From: a virus
Strand: one strand, 5' to 3'
Virus record (IMG/VR): IMGVR_UViG_3300004154_000368
Location: 1 to 60,880 of that record
Length of the DNA stretch: 60,880 nt
Part shown: positions 16,694-25,693 of the stretch, piece after piece
Position numbering within the stretch: position 1 is the first letter of the stretch
Layout of the letters: each line of letters starts with the position of its first letter
The notes under the pieces: generated by a model
The model's database searches: none
The model's input: the letters and a program-made list of their open reading frames with translations, nothing else
Told to the model about the DNA's origin: nothing
Translations under genes and position numbers: made by a program

Positions 16694-19261
16694 ATGACGA
16701 ATGCTACATTTGAAGAAGTCACTACTGAATTGGTGACTACTGAGAAATTGTCTTTAGGTGGCCACACTGGTGTCACTGGTATCAGTGATGACTATACTGA
16801 AAACAGTACTATCAAATTACCTACATCACAAGCACTTTTTAATGGGTTAAGAAAGATACAGTCTCAAGTAGATATCCTCAATAATGTTGGACTTGGTATT
16901 GATAATTTAGTCATTTCTACTCCTTTAGTATCTCCAGTGTTTAATGATACTGGATACAATTACCTTGGTTGGGAGTTATACAACAATGTAGCTATTTATA
17001 CTGGTGACACAGTTAACAACTATATTCAGTTGCCACACAATCTCTTTTCTGAAAATCATCACTATATCTTTAATATTAAAGTGCATATCCTTCAAAGTGG
17101 AAGATTGGAATTAAGAGATCAAGATGGTGATATCATTGAAGTCATGTCTGCTATTGGTGATTATTATTTTGAAATGACTGCTGGTGCTGCAGCTACTTTT
17201 AAACTCATTGCTAAAGACGTAGAAGTTGGTAAGACTATCACCATTTCATATTTAGCTATCCATCAAGTCTCTGATCAATTTTATAATTATCTTACTAGTA
17301 AAATTAGAGAATTGTCTAGTGTGGATGGTCAAGGATATGTAGATAAAGTATTATTTGAAACTCGTATGGATGCAATTGAATTAGAATTTCAAACTGCAAT
17401 CAGTGCTATGAGTGATAAAATAGATAATCATTTACTTGATAAAGAAAATCCACATGAAGTTACTTATCAGCAGATTGGTGCTGCTCCTGTGGTACATCAG
17501 CATGATGAAGAATATTATGTTAAAGAAGAGATCAATGCTTTGATTTCAGCTGCTATTGCTACCCGTGCATTAACTAGTCATACACACATTAACTATGTTA
17601 CTGAAAGTGATGTACAAGTTAGTATTGGTATTGCTTTAGATAATGCACTTAAAAGTGTACACACTGTTTCACCATTATCCATTTTAGAAGGTCCAACTGG
17701 ATTACTTCCTGAACTCTATACACACTGTGGTATTACACCCCCATCACAATTACTCATTACTAACACATTTAATCATGTCAGTGAAGGACCATATGACGTA
17801 GTATCCGGATATGCTTCTACTAATATTTCACCTGAAGAAGGATCAAAGATCGAAGATGCTTTTATGCGATACAATCTTTATCAAAAATGTGCTACATTTA
17901 ATCACGATGTATCTGTGGAAAGAGTAGTCATCCATTATCAATTTCATAGAGTGAGAAAATTACTTGGATATGTGATCCGTGGATTAGAGACTGGATATAT
18001 CTCCAAATGGTCACTTTATACTAATTTCAATACTTTTGTACATTCAGTTACCAATGCCAGTTATACTGCCGGTGGATATGAGGTGTTATTACCAGTGAGT
18101 CAAGTTTGTACATCATTTGCTATTGAAGTGATAGAGACTTCAGCTCTCCGATTTGGTATTCATATTGAACCCATCTTTGATGATATCACTACTGGGCATA
18201 TTGGTGTATCAGAAGATCCAATGTTGTTATCTATTCCTAGATCTGGAAATAATTTGATCTTTACTTTAGATTTGGATGTGATCAATGATATTACACCCAC
18301 TTTACGTATTGAAGGTCTTCCTCTTTATGCATATGTGGAAGTGGGTACTCTTGGAAATGAACAACTCAAATATACTTATATTCCACCTGAATTTGGTACT
18401 ATTCGAAATGGTGTTAGTGTGTTTAAAGATAAATTTGAGATAGGTGTGGATATACAATCAGTATCTTACGATCCCATGAAATACATTCCACATAAAGTCT
18501 TTGGTACTCTCAAACTTAAAGATGTGGATACCCCAACAATACCTTTGATCAATGTATATACTGGATTGGATCCTTGGAGTATCAATACTAATGAAGCCAC
18601 TATTGAACATACATTTATTACTCCAACATATATGGTAGGTTATGATCTTGAATGGGATACTGATAAAAAAGATAAATTGCCTACCACTTGGACACTTAAA
18701 CTCTATGTAGTTAATGAATCCAATGAAGAAGAGCTTATAGTAGTGGATTCTGTTAATATATATGGTGGAAAACTCAATTATAATAAATCATCTATCCTTT
18801 ATTGTAAAGATTTTAAGAAAGCTTATCTTGTAAAAAGATATGAACTTTATCTCAATAATGAAAATACTACTGGATTACATATCTCTAATTTCAGACCTAT
18901 GATCTCTCAAGATTTTTATCATGTACCTAAAAACACTATGTATTGTGGTGATACTCCAGTATCAAAGATTTATCTTGGTACTGCTACTTATTTAGATGGT
19001 GATTTTATTGTCATTTCTCAAAATGTAATTGGTACTACTTGTCATCTCCCGATTAATAATCTCGTGACTACCGAGCATGGATATGAATATCAAATACTCA
19101 ACCCATTCCACACTACGGATGTAAGTTGTAGTGTCCGATATGTGGATGGCGATACAGCATTTGCACCAACTTGTAGTGTGGTGGATATGCAAGATGACGT
19201 GATCACAGTATTGGCATTTAGTGAACACCAATTTTTACTTACCATTGTACGTAACTGGTAA
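16694..19261 (+). CDS. Large tail-fibre-like protein
   Basis: 855 aa, start with GGGAG upstream. Around residue 255 is DKENPHEVTYQQIGAAP followed by HQHDEEYY, the NPHxVTxxQIG linker common in phage tail fibres. A coiled-coil-like stretch precedes it. Downstream are beta-rich segments. One (about 370-480) has the look of a carbohydrate-binding jelly roll of the F5/8-C type, with a loop start VSGYASTNISPEEGS. The gene opens a run of fibre-like genes (to 33454) and is followed by a long stem-loop and the next promoter. It likely contributes to host recognition; the ligand is unknown. Confidence 0.65.
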   Translation: MTNATFEEVTTELVTTEKLSLGGHTGVTGISDDYTENSTIKLPTSQALFNGLRKIQSQVDILNNVGLGIDNLVISTPLVSPVFNDTGYNYLGWELYNNVAIYTGDTVNNYIQLPHNLFSENHHYIFNIKVHILQSGRLELRDQDGDIIEVMSAIGDYYFEMTAGAAATFKLIAKDVEVGKTITISYLAIHQVSDQFYNYLTSKIRELSSVDGQGYVDKVLFETRMDAIELEFQTAISAMSDKIDNHLLDKENPHEVTYQQIGAAPVVHQHDEEYYVKEEINALISAAIATRALTSHTHINYVTESDVQVSIGIALDNALKSVHTVSPLSILEGPTGLLPELYTHCGITPPSQLLITNTFNHVSEGPYDVVSGYASTNISPEEGSKIEDAFMRYNLYQKCATFNHDVSVERVVIHYQFHRVRKLLGYVIRGLETGYISKWSLYTNFNTFVHSVTNASYTAGGYEVLLPVSQVCTSFAIEVIETSALRFGIHIEPIFDDITTGHIGVSEDPMLLSIPRSGNNLIFTLDLDVINDITPTLRIEGLPLYAYVEVGTLGNEQLKYTYIPPEFGTIRNGVSVFKDKFEIGVDIQSVSYDPMKYIPHKVFGTLKLKDVDTPTIPLINVYTGLDPWSINTNEATIEHTFITPTYMVGYDLEWDTDKKDKLPTTWTLKLYVVNESNEEELIVVDSVNIYGGKLNYNKSSILYCKDFKKAYLVKRYELYLNNENTTGLHISNFRPMISQDFYHVPKNTMYCGDTPVSKIYLGTATYLDGDFIVISQNVIGTTCHLPINNLVTTEHGYEYQILNPFHTTDVSCSVRYVDGDTAFAPTCSVVDMQDDVITVLAFSEHQFLLTIVRNW

Positions 19262-19307
19262 TCCACATTTCATATACATAAATATCTAGAGTCATCATCT
19301 TTTACAC

Positions 19308-19359
19308 AGATACCTTGGATTGCATAAAGGTCACGTACCCCGTGTAGTCCAAGGTATCT
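19308..19359 (+). terminator. Long stem-loop directly abutting a promoter motif
   Basis: AGATACCTTGGA pairs with TCCAAGGTATCT across a 28-nt loop that itself contains CACG-TACCC-CGTG. It ends one nt before the promoter motif at 19361, so it could end the fibre transcript or regulate the next one. Its large loop is unlike the other hairpins here. Confidence 0.55.
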
Positions 19360-19360
19360 T

Positions 19361-19380
19361 GAATATATATTACTTTATTG
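19361..19380 (+). promoter_or_regulatory. Phage promoter motif
   Basis: GAATATATATTACTTTATTG, shared motif; TG is 66 nt before the GC-rich gene at 19447. Confidence 0.7.
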
Positions 19381-19446
19381 ATGTCTGGAGTAAAAGTTAC
19401 TTTAGACCATGTCATCCACTTCAACTTAAGTAAGGAGCTTTCTCAC

Positions 19447-20619
19447 ATGTACAGTGCTAACTTTGCTACCCCTGCTGCTCGTGAAGAATCCAATGTCAAT
19501 ACCAACGCTGCTCGTGGACCCCGGTACAACATGCCTGCCATCGGCGCCCGTGCGGCCCTGGATTTCCTGAAGAAGCATTTCCAGGCCCTCAAAGAGGGCA
19601 CTGAAGATTTTATTCCGACGACGCCCGACGGCGAGTACACCATCGAGACGGCCCTGTCCGGCCATCGCTATGCCAACGGCCAGACCGGCATGTGGGAGTG
19701 TGGTGGCAGCATGGGAGCCTACGGCGCCTGCAACGTCATTGCCGGCCCCGATGCCCAGCCGCTCAATCCCTTGCACCAGCACCATGTCAACCCCGAGCAT
19801 GCCTGCGACAAGCATGTGCTCCTGCCCGTCAAGGAAGGATATATCATGGCGCATGCTGCCTTCGCTGAAGGCAACGTCCTGATCACCGCTTGGCGCTGCG
19901 AGACCCTGGCCTTTGATGCCGGTGACAACCCGGAACGTGGCGGTGTCACCCGCGCCACCTTCAAGCTCATCTATGCGGCCGACGGCATCGATGCCTTGCC
20001 CCTCTTCCTCGCCGAGGAAGAAGAAGCGACCCCCGACAACCAGATGTTCCAGGCCTTTCTCAAGGCGGCGTGGACCAAGGCCAACATGTTCCGCTGCCAG
20101 TCCCAGGTGTGGGCCTATCCCTGGGCGCCCTGGATCGTCAAGAAGGGGGGTCGTGAGTGGGACCTGCCTGAAATCGTGGCTGCCCAGGAAGGCATCATCG
20201 AAGCCCTGACCGGCGTCGGCCTCTCCGACCCCGATCCCAAATCGGTCGTCACCGACTACAACACCATGGTCGCCGAAATCGAAGATGCGGCGTCCAAGGC
20301 CATCTACAAGTTCCGCAACGCCAGCAGCAACCCCCGTGGACCCCGTGTCCATGTCCTGCAGTACTTTACGCAGGAAGAAAACAGCTCGAAAGTGCGCGTG
20401 ACCAACTTCGTGCTGCTGCACAACATCAAGACCCCGAAGATCTTGGCCACCAGGATCTACTACGCGGATCCCAACACCACCATGCAAAGCGAGCGCCCCG
20501 AACCGGCCTACTACCTCAACAATCGCCGGTTCATGCGCTGGGATCTCATCAAGTCCAAATTCGCGGACGAGGCCACCGGCGGCGAATGCAAGTTCGTCTA
20601 CGAGTACACCGGCTGCTAG
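19447..20619 (+). CDS. Strongly GC-rich abundant protein, unknown
   Basis: 390 aa from ATG 19447, with TAAGGAG ten nt upstream; the frame is open from 19378 but without a ribosome binding site. This is the most GC-biased gene in the window. The chain is rich in Trp, Cys and His (for example HQHHVNPEHACDKHVLLP; MWECGGSMGAYGACN), and such residues are spread evenly, suggesting a compact folded protein. No enzymatic motif or known family is recognised. Own promoter and own hairpin make it a single-gene unit. A major structural or other very abundant role is inferred. The antisense 403-aa frame is a shadow. Confidence 0.6.
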   Translation: MYSANFATPAAREESNVNTNAARGPRYNMPAIGARAALDFLKKHFQALKEGTEDFIPTTPDGEYTIETALSGHRYANGQTGMWECGGSMGAYGACNVIAGPDAQPLNPLHQHHVNPEHACDKHVLLPVKEGYIMAHAAFAEGNVLITAWRCETLAFDAGDNPERGGVTRATFKLIYAADGIDALPLFLAEEEEATPDNQMFQAFLKAAWTKANMFRCQSQVWAYPWAPWIVKKGGREWDLPEIVAAQEGIIEALTGVGLSDPDPKSVVTDYNTMVAEIEDAASKAIYKFRNASSNPRGPRVHVLQYFTQEENSSKVRVTNFVLLHNIKTPKILATRIYYADPNTTMQSERPEPAYYLNNRRFMRWDLIKSKFADEATGGECKFVYEYTGC

Positions 20620-20645
20620 CCGGCATTTCCTGATCACATTCTGAC

Positions 20646-20679
20646 ACTAGAGGGTATCCCATGTGGGATACCCTCTAGT
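20646..20679 (+). terminator. 16-bp hairpin terminator candidate
   Basis: ACTAGAGGGTATCCCA, loop TG, exact complement. A T-run (CTTTCTTTTTTTTTT) begins 13 nt later, one of the few hairpins here with nearby T's. Confidence 0.75.
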
Positions 20680-20775
20680 CAATAAGGATCTTCTTTCTTT
20701 TTTTTTTATAAACACTTATCTGGAGAGATTCTCCATGTTATAGGTCATAACCTATTTTTATGGGAGTAAATGCAC

Positions 20776-21693
20776 ATGGTTTATCGAGGAAGTTTTTTTA
20801 TTGACCACAATATCTCCATTCCAAGAGATAGTGTTGTGTCAATGGAAGATATTAATAGTGTCATCAATAACCAACTCATCATACTCAATAATACTGATTT
20901 AGAAATTGCTAATGAAGGATTTTTACAAAATCTGTTTGTCGCTATAGCTGATACTATTTTTCACATTGGTAATAACTTTAAGACACTCTTTAAAATTTAT
21001 AGAGATTTTAAACGATCTGAATTAAGATATTATTTGGAATCTAATGTATTACGTACATCAATCTTATTATCTACTGACTTTAATATTATTAGAACATTGA
21101 TGATACCTATTCCAAGGGGCATGACTACTACTTATATAGAAGCATGTTGCGCAGTAGATGATTGTTTAAAACGTATGGATATGTTATCTAAAGCTGATCT
21201 TGCATTAGAATATTCAGATGTACTTTATGAACAATGTAGTAATGGTGACATTGATCATCTTGAGAAGAGTATCAAATCCAATTCAATACACTTTACCGAT
21301 AAAGAATTGAATAAATACTTTGATAAAGTCAACAAAGTTTTTGCTAATAAATCTACTGGAGAAGTGAAATTGAATAGTGTATATGCCAATATACAAGATA
21401 TCACCAGTGTGAATGAAAAACTCCTCAATATGGAAGATCATTTAATCAGCGTATCTAAAGTTTATTATAGATTAGAACACATCACTAATAAAATTGACCT
21501 CATTTTAAAAGAATTTAAAGAAAAACCTGAATTACAAAAAAGATTAACCAATAGTTTATTGATAAAATTAGGTGAATCCATTCGTAATGTAGCTGTAGTA
21601 TTTGAGAAATATGGTATCCTCATCAATGATGTCAATACTCTCACACACAATCAAGTAGAAGTACTTGAAAAGATCAGAAAATATGTCAAGTGA
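20776..21693 (+). CDS. Helical protein resembling internal head/prohead proteins
   Basis: 305 aa from the second ATG (20776), which has GGGAG at the usual distance; an ATG two codons earlier is possible. Early in the chain NTDLEIANEGFLQNLFVAI contains an (A/S)xE-G type junction, like the prohead-protease sites of myoviruses, followed by a helical domain. The rest is strongly helical with acidic and basic heptads. Many internal head proteins of large phages have this plan: short acidic propeptide, protease site, helical body. No direct family recognition, so the role is inference. Converges on 21727-22794 with a hairpin between them. Confidence 0.5.
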   Translation: MVYRGSFFIDHNISIPRDSVVSMEDINSVINNQLIILNNTDLEIANEGFLQNLFVAIADTIFHIGNNFKTLFKIYRDFKRSELRYYLESNVLRTSILLSTDFNIIRTLMIPIPRGMTTTYIEACCAVDDCLKRMDMLSKADLALEYSDVLYEQCSNGDIDHLEKSIKSNSIHFTDKELNKYFDKVNKVFANKSTGEVKLNSVYANIQDITSVNEKLLNMEDHLISVSKVYYRLEHITNKIDLILKEFKEKPELQKRLTNSLLIKLGESIRNVAVVFEKYGILINDVNTLTHNQVEVLEKIRKYVK

Positions 21694-21694
21694 G

Positions 21695-21722
21695 GATAGG
21701 GGACCCCACGGGGTCCCCTATC
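21695..21722. terminator. 13-bp hairpin between convergent genes
   Basis: GATAGGGGACCCC, loop AC, exact complement. The stem is a near twin of the one at 51656-51687. Confidence 0.7.
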
Positions 21723-21726
21723 TATA

Positions 21727-22794
21727 TCATGAAATCTCTTCAAGATCACTGGCATTAATTGTGTTACCCACTATTAGCCCATTTAAAAAATCATTGATTT
21801 CAGTAATCTCAGTAGTTTGGGTAGTGTCTACAGTCACATTCTGTAATATCTTAATAGCTTGATCTTTAGCGAAATTGAGTACATCAAGGTGTGTATTAGG
21901 TACTTCATGGCTATTGATGAAATTATTATAAATAGTGTTGATTTCACTGACAGTGGTTGCATTCGCCATGATAATACAAACATCCCAATATTGATTTATA
22001 TTATCTTCAAGAGTATTTAATTGTGTATTTATGGTATTGACTGTATTGACTATCTCTGGATCAATATCTACATTACCCTGACTACCTTTAGTAAAACCAA
22101 GTATCTTAACATCTTCTTTACATTTAATCATATCAAATTCCAATTTGAGTAATTTTGTGATAAGAGAAATATTCATCTTAGTATTTCTAGAAACAATCAA
22201 TAATAATTCATTGACCTGATCTTCTAATTCAGATTTAGAAGCTTTCATCGTTTCAAGATTATCTATACGCATAGAGAGTTTAGGTAATTTCATCCTAACA
22301 TCATGGAGCTGTTTATAAGTAAGTGCATCTACTTTAATAAGTCTAGCTAGTGTTTTAAAAATATGATCAATGCGATGATTAAGTTGATATTTCAAGATCT
22401 TCCAATCCCTAGAAGCAATAGCTTTCCAATTTTCCACATTAAGTACACGATTGGAGACTTTGAGTACATTAGTTTGAAGTTCGGCTATAGCCATACGAAT
22501 AGCTGACATTTCATCAAAAGCTTCTTCACCAATAGGATTTAAAATATATTCACTTGGAATAGCCGTAGCCCTGATCCAATTTTGAAATCGTGGTCTAGTC
22601 TTCACATCATTAATTAAACCACCAAGATAAAAAAATGCTTTAGTGTCTGGAGTAGCATCTACACCAACAGCAGTACAACACATCTCTAATGCAGTATTAC
22701 AAATAGATCTTACTTTATATTGTTCATCTGGAGTACCAACTTTATGCCAATCAAAATCTTCTAACACATATCTGATTGGTGAGACTTGTCCCAT
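21727..22794 (-). CDS. Coiled-coil structural-type protein, unknown
   Basis: 355 aa; GGGGAG upstream of ATG at 22794. The start lies six nt past the stop of 22801-24555, so the two genes form a minus-strand operon with 24567-25568. The N-terminus is globular with three Cys; residues 95-290 show repeated helical heptads (LRMAIAELQTNVLKVSNRVL style and ETMKASKSELEDQVNELLLI), giving a likely trimeric or dimeric rod. Given the two fibre-like genes upstream, a fibre-linked or baseplate-linked function is plausible but not shown. Confidence 0.5.
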   Translation of the reverse strand: MGQVSPIRYVLEDFDWHKVGTPDEQYKVRSICNTALEMCCTAVGVDATPDTKAFFYLGGLINDVKTRPRFQNWIRATAIPSEYILNPIGEEAFDEMSAIRMAIAELQTNVLKVSNRVLNVENWKAIASRDWKILKYQLNHRIDHIFKTLARLIKVDALTYKQLHDVRMKLPKLSMRIDNLETMKASKSELEDQVNELLLIVSRNTKMNISLITKLLKLEFDMIKCKEDVKILGFTKGSQGNVDIDPEIVNTVNTINTQLNTLEDNINQYWDVCIIMANATTVSEINTIYNNFINSHEVPNTHLDVLNFAKDQAIKILQNVTVDTTQTTEITEINDFLNGLIVGNTINASDLEEIS

Positions 22795-22800
22795 AATGTG

Positions 22801-24555
22801 CTACTCCCCTACCAAGAAGGTAATGTTGTCTTCTGATAATGTTTCTCTATAATAAACATAAGATGCAAAATACCCATCAAATGGTTTAGTACCATTTTGA
22901 TGACCAATATCCAAATACTGAATATTTGATTTTTTAGTCAAGATAGTGGATACCTTCTTACCAGTATTACCTGTGATACCCATCAAGAAATTAACTCGAT
23001 CATAGCTAAATGACATCTGTATCTTTTTCCTATTGGTGGCTAAGAGAGGATAATCAAATACTTCTACATTTTCTTCATCATATATTCTAACAAAGAAGAT
23101 ATTGTTAGTACCATAATTTCCAGTCATACCAGGTTCGGTTTCATCTCTAAAGTTATATAAAGTACGCTCTATATTTGTATTAAGTGTACAAGGGTTGATA
23201 AATTCAAAAGCAAATCCACCCTCTTCAGAATTATACCAATCCAATGTTGGGATAGTGAGTCTGATACCATGTCTGGTTTTTGTTTCACCTTCAGTATAAA
23301 TAAAGGGTGAACACCCAATAATATCACCATATTCACATTGGTAATTATCAATGATACATACATCTTCACCAAGACCAGCATATTTAAGTGCACCAATGCT
23401 CTGATGGTATGGGATATGTTGAATCTCAATTTCACCAGCAAGGGAATGAATGATAGAATATTCAATATGAAAATATCCTTCAGCTATCTTAATCATACGT
23501 ACTGACATGATGTTGTTGAGTTCAGTCACTGATACAGTATTGTTCTCAAAATTAAGTATGGACATCTTGGATACACCAAAGATCTTGTGGAGTACTCTGA
23601 TACAAAGATATTTACATTTGATGGGTTTGATATCAAAGGAAATATTAGTGATTTTATTAGCTTCTACTGGTGTATGGAGATATGATAAAATATGTTCAGT
23701 AGATAAAATATCTACAGACTCTCTAAAGAGTGTAGCACCTTTCAAATTGTCTATCTTGTTGATAGATGGGAGATTTTGATTATATCCAAAGTCTAAATTT
23801 GTAGTATTCCAAGTATCTGTTTGACTAAAATCTCTACTATATTTACATTCATTAGTACGATCACCAAAGATAGCTAACATGGGTTTACCAAATAAATAAT
23901 CAGTAGGAAGATAATCAGTAGCAGCTAAATGGCGATATCCATCTCTTCCAATATATGTATATTTATCACCCCTATTAGTTTGATGTGTACCACCAACCCC
24001 ATAAAGAGACATGATAGCTGCAGCTGGTTCTACTGTAGGAGGTACACCGGGAAACATCTTTTTAAAGAGGGCTGCATGTGCAGTTTCACTATCATCATGT
24101 TCTTTGATATATTTAGCAGTGAGTTTGACAGTAGTGAGAAGTTTTGGATTGGTACCATCATAAATATCATCTAAACCAGCAATTTGATAGTCTTCAAATA
24201 ATATAGTGAGGAATGAATCATACGGGGCTACACCACCACGATTAGTGTATTCTTTGTATAACAAATGTAGTATATCAGTAGCAAATTGAGAAAGATCCGT
24301 TTGATGTGGATTATTGAAATCTCTAGCATGAACAGTAACCAATTTAAAGAGTCTATCAATAGTGGTCTTATTGCAAAGTTTTTTAATCTCACGTAATTGA
24401 TCTAAGATCTCCTGAGAAGTAATTGGAATGACTTTCTTAGGAGTGTGAAGATTGTTTGAACGTGTATGAAATCCACCATCCCACCCAGAGATGATAGCGG
24501 TGGCTTCACGTTCCAATTCATCATACGGTGTTTCAGATTGTACTGGAGAAGTCAT
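22801..24555 (-). CDS. Fibre-like protein with NPHQ linker, paralogous N-domain
   Basis: 584 aa, start with TAGGAGG. Residues about 75-135 contain HARDFNNPHQTDLSQFATDI followed by a helical stretch. The same layout occurs in the next gene (DTDPHQMRIEQFAAQLLENL), so the two share a homologous attachment domain. The remaining C-terminal 400 residues are beta-rich and different from the neighbour. They look like a receptor-facing lectin-type module: many aromatic and Gly turns, with a closing YFASYVYYRETLSEDNITFL segment reminiscent of concanavalin-type folds. Likely a fibre or adhesin; binding target unknown. Confidence 0.55.
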   Translation of the reverse strand: MTSPVQSETPYDELEREATAIISGWDGGFHTRSNNLHTPKKVIPITSQEILDQLREIKKLCNKTTIDRLFKLVTVHARDFNNPHQTDLSQFATDILHLLYKEYTNRGGVAPYDSFLTILFEDYQIAGLDDIYDGTNPKLLTTVKLTAKYIKEHDDSETAHAALFKKMFPGVPPTVEPAAAIMSLYGVGGTHQTNRGDKYTYIGRDGYRHLAATDYLPTDYLFGKPMLAIFGDRTNECKYSRDFSQTDTWNTTNLDFGYNQNLPSINKIDNLKGATLFRESVDILSTEHILSYLHTPVEANKITNISFDIKPIKCKYLCIRVLHKIFGVSKMSILNFENNTVSVTELNNIMSVRMIKIAEGYFHIEYSIIHSLAGEIEIQHIPYHQSIGALKYAGLGEDVCIIDNYQCEYGDIIGCSPFIYTEGETKTRHGIRLTIPTLDWYNSEEGGFAFEFINPCTLNTNIERTLYNFRDETEPGMTGNYGTNNIFFVRIYDEENVEVFDYPLLATNRKKIQMSFSYDRVNFLMGITGNTGKKVSTILTKKSNIQYLDIGHQNGTKPFDGYFASYVYYRETLSEDNITFLVGE

Positions 24556-24566
24556 ATATCTTCCTC

Positions 24567-25568
24567 CTAGGATAAGATAGATGTGAGCATAGCACCCGAT
24601 GTAATAGTTTGATTATAATACCAAAAGGATTTTAAAGTGGATTTAAGCATATCTTTTTCTTTCCATGGTGCATAAAAATGGATATGTATTGGATCAAGAT
24701 ATATATTGGGTATTTCTAATATTGTAGTATCTTGACTAAGGATACTCTTAAAATATATATGTTTAGTATCATAACTTAAAGTAAATCCATATGTAAAATC
24801 TGTATAATCAATTGAATCAATATGGATCAGTGTCTTTGGTGTAGATGGATCAGTTAAATAAACTGTGAGACCAAGTAAAGGTTCCACATAACAATCAAGG
24901 CTGGTGATTCCATTAGTAATGGACAAAAGTTTAGTTGGTGTAATTGGTTGTACATAATGCATACCAACCACCACACAACCTTGGGTGGGACACCAATCTT
25001 CTTTAATGATATATGTGGTGTAACTGTTATTACCAGCTTCAGTGGTTTCTAAGATACGTGAAGTAGCAAAATGTTTCAATGAAATGACTGGAGTATAAGG
25101 ACAAGCATTTTTATCTAAGAATTGGCTAAACAATCCATGATGAGAATTGACATCCAATTCATGTTCATCAGTCAAATATCTAAATCCAGGTACATGGAGA
25201 GCTTTAGTAGATTCTTGTTTACCTTTGATCTCTGCCCAAGTGGCTAATTCAAGATCATAAAACATTCGTCTATACATTTCTTCTTTATCAGTGACATATC
25301 CAAGCATACGATATTTGATATAGAGATTTTCCAATAATTGAGCAGCAAACTGTTCTATCCTCATTTGATGTGGATCAGTATCTTCACTCAAGTGAAAATT
25401 GATAGCTCTCATACATTCAACTAATTTAGCTATTTCACCTTTGGTTCGGAGTTGATTAATGATCAAAGCTGCATCTTCAATGAATGGTGCTGTGGGTGTA
25501 GAATTGGGCCCAGCATTGGAGATCACCTGCCACCCAGCTATAGTACCATGTTCAACTTCTTTTGTCAT
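24567..25568 (-). CDS. Second fibre-like protein sharing the PHQ attachment domain
   Basis: 333 aa from the ATG at 25568, with TTGGAG ten nt upstream; a longer frame to 25631 lacks a site. The first 130 residues parallel the N-domain of 22801-24555: a helical pair, then SEDTDPHQMRIEQFAAQLLE, then a helical arm. The C-terminal half is beta-rich with no recognised enzyme motif. The two genes are separated by 11 nt and probably arose by duplication of the attachment domain with different tips, a common way for phages to present alternative adhesins. Confidence 0.55.
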   Translation of the reverse strand: MTKEVEHGTIAGWQVISNAGPNSTPTAPFIEDAALIINQLRTKGEIAKLVECMRAINFHLSEDTDPHQMRIEQFAAQLLENLYIKYRMLGYVTDKEEMYRRMFYDLELATWAEIKGKQESTKALHVPGFRYLTDEHELDVNSHHGLFSQFLDKNACPYTPVISLKHFATSRILETTEAGNNSYTTYIIKEDWCPTQGCVVVGMHYVQPITPTKLLSITNGITSLDCYVEPLLGLTVYLTDPSTPKTLIHIDSIDYTDFTYGFTLSYDTKHIYFKSILSQDTTILEIPNIYLDPIHIHFYAPWKEKDMLKSTLKSFWYYNQTITSGAMLTSILS

Positions 25569-25647
25569 GTGGTATGCTCCAATAAAGTGTCTTTTAAATG
25601 AATACCTTCGGGATCTACATAAGATGCCCATTTTATTGATCCACAGT

Positions 25648-25679
25648 GATACAGTAGGACCTTATGGTCCTACTGTATC
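25648..25679 (-). terminator. 14-bp hairpin terminator candidate
   Basis: GATACAGTAGGACC, loop TTAT, exact complement. Lies between the UvsX-like stop and the fibre operon start on the minus strand. Confidence 0.7.
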
Positions 25680-25693
25680 TGTGATAATTTCAT

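Noticed and set aside
19426-20637. 403-aa minus-strand frame over the GC-rich gene at 19447
   Set aside because: Gly/Val/His-rich low-complexity product, no start signal; shadow of the biased gene.
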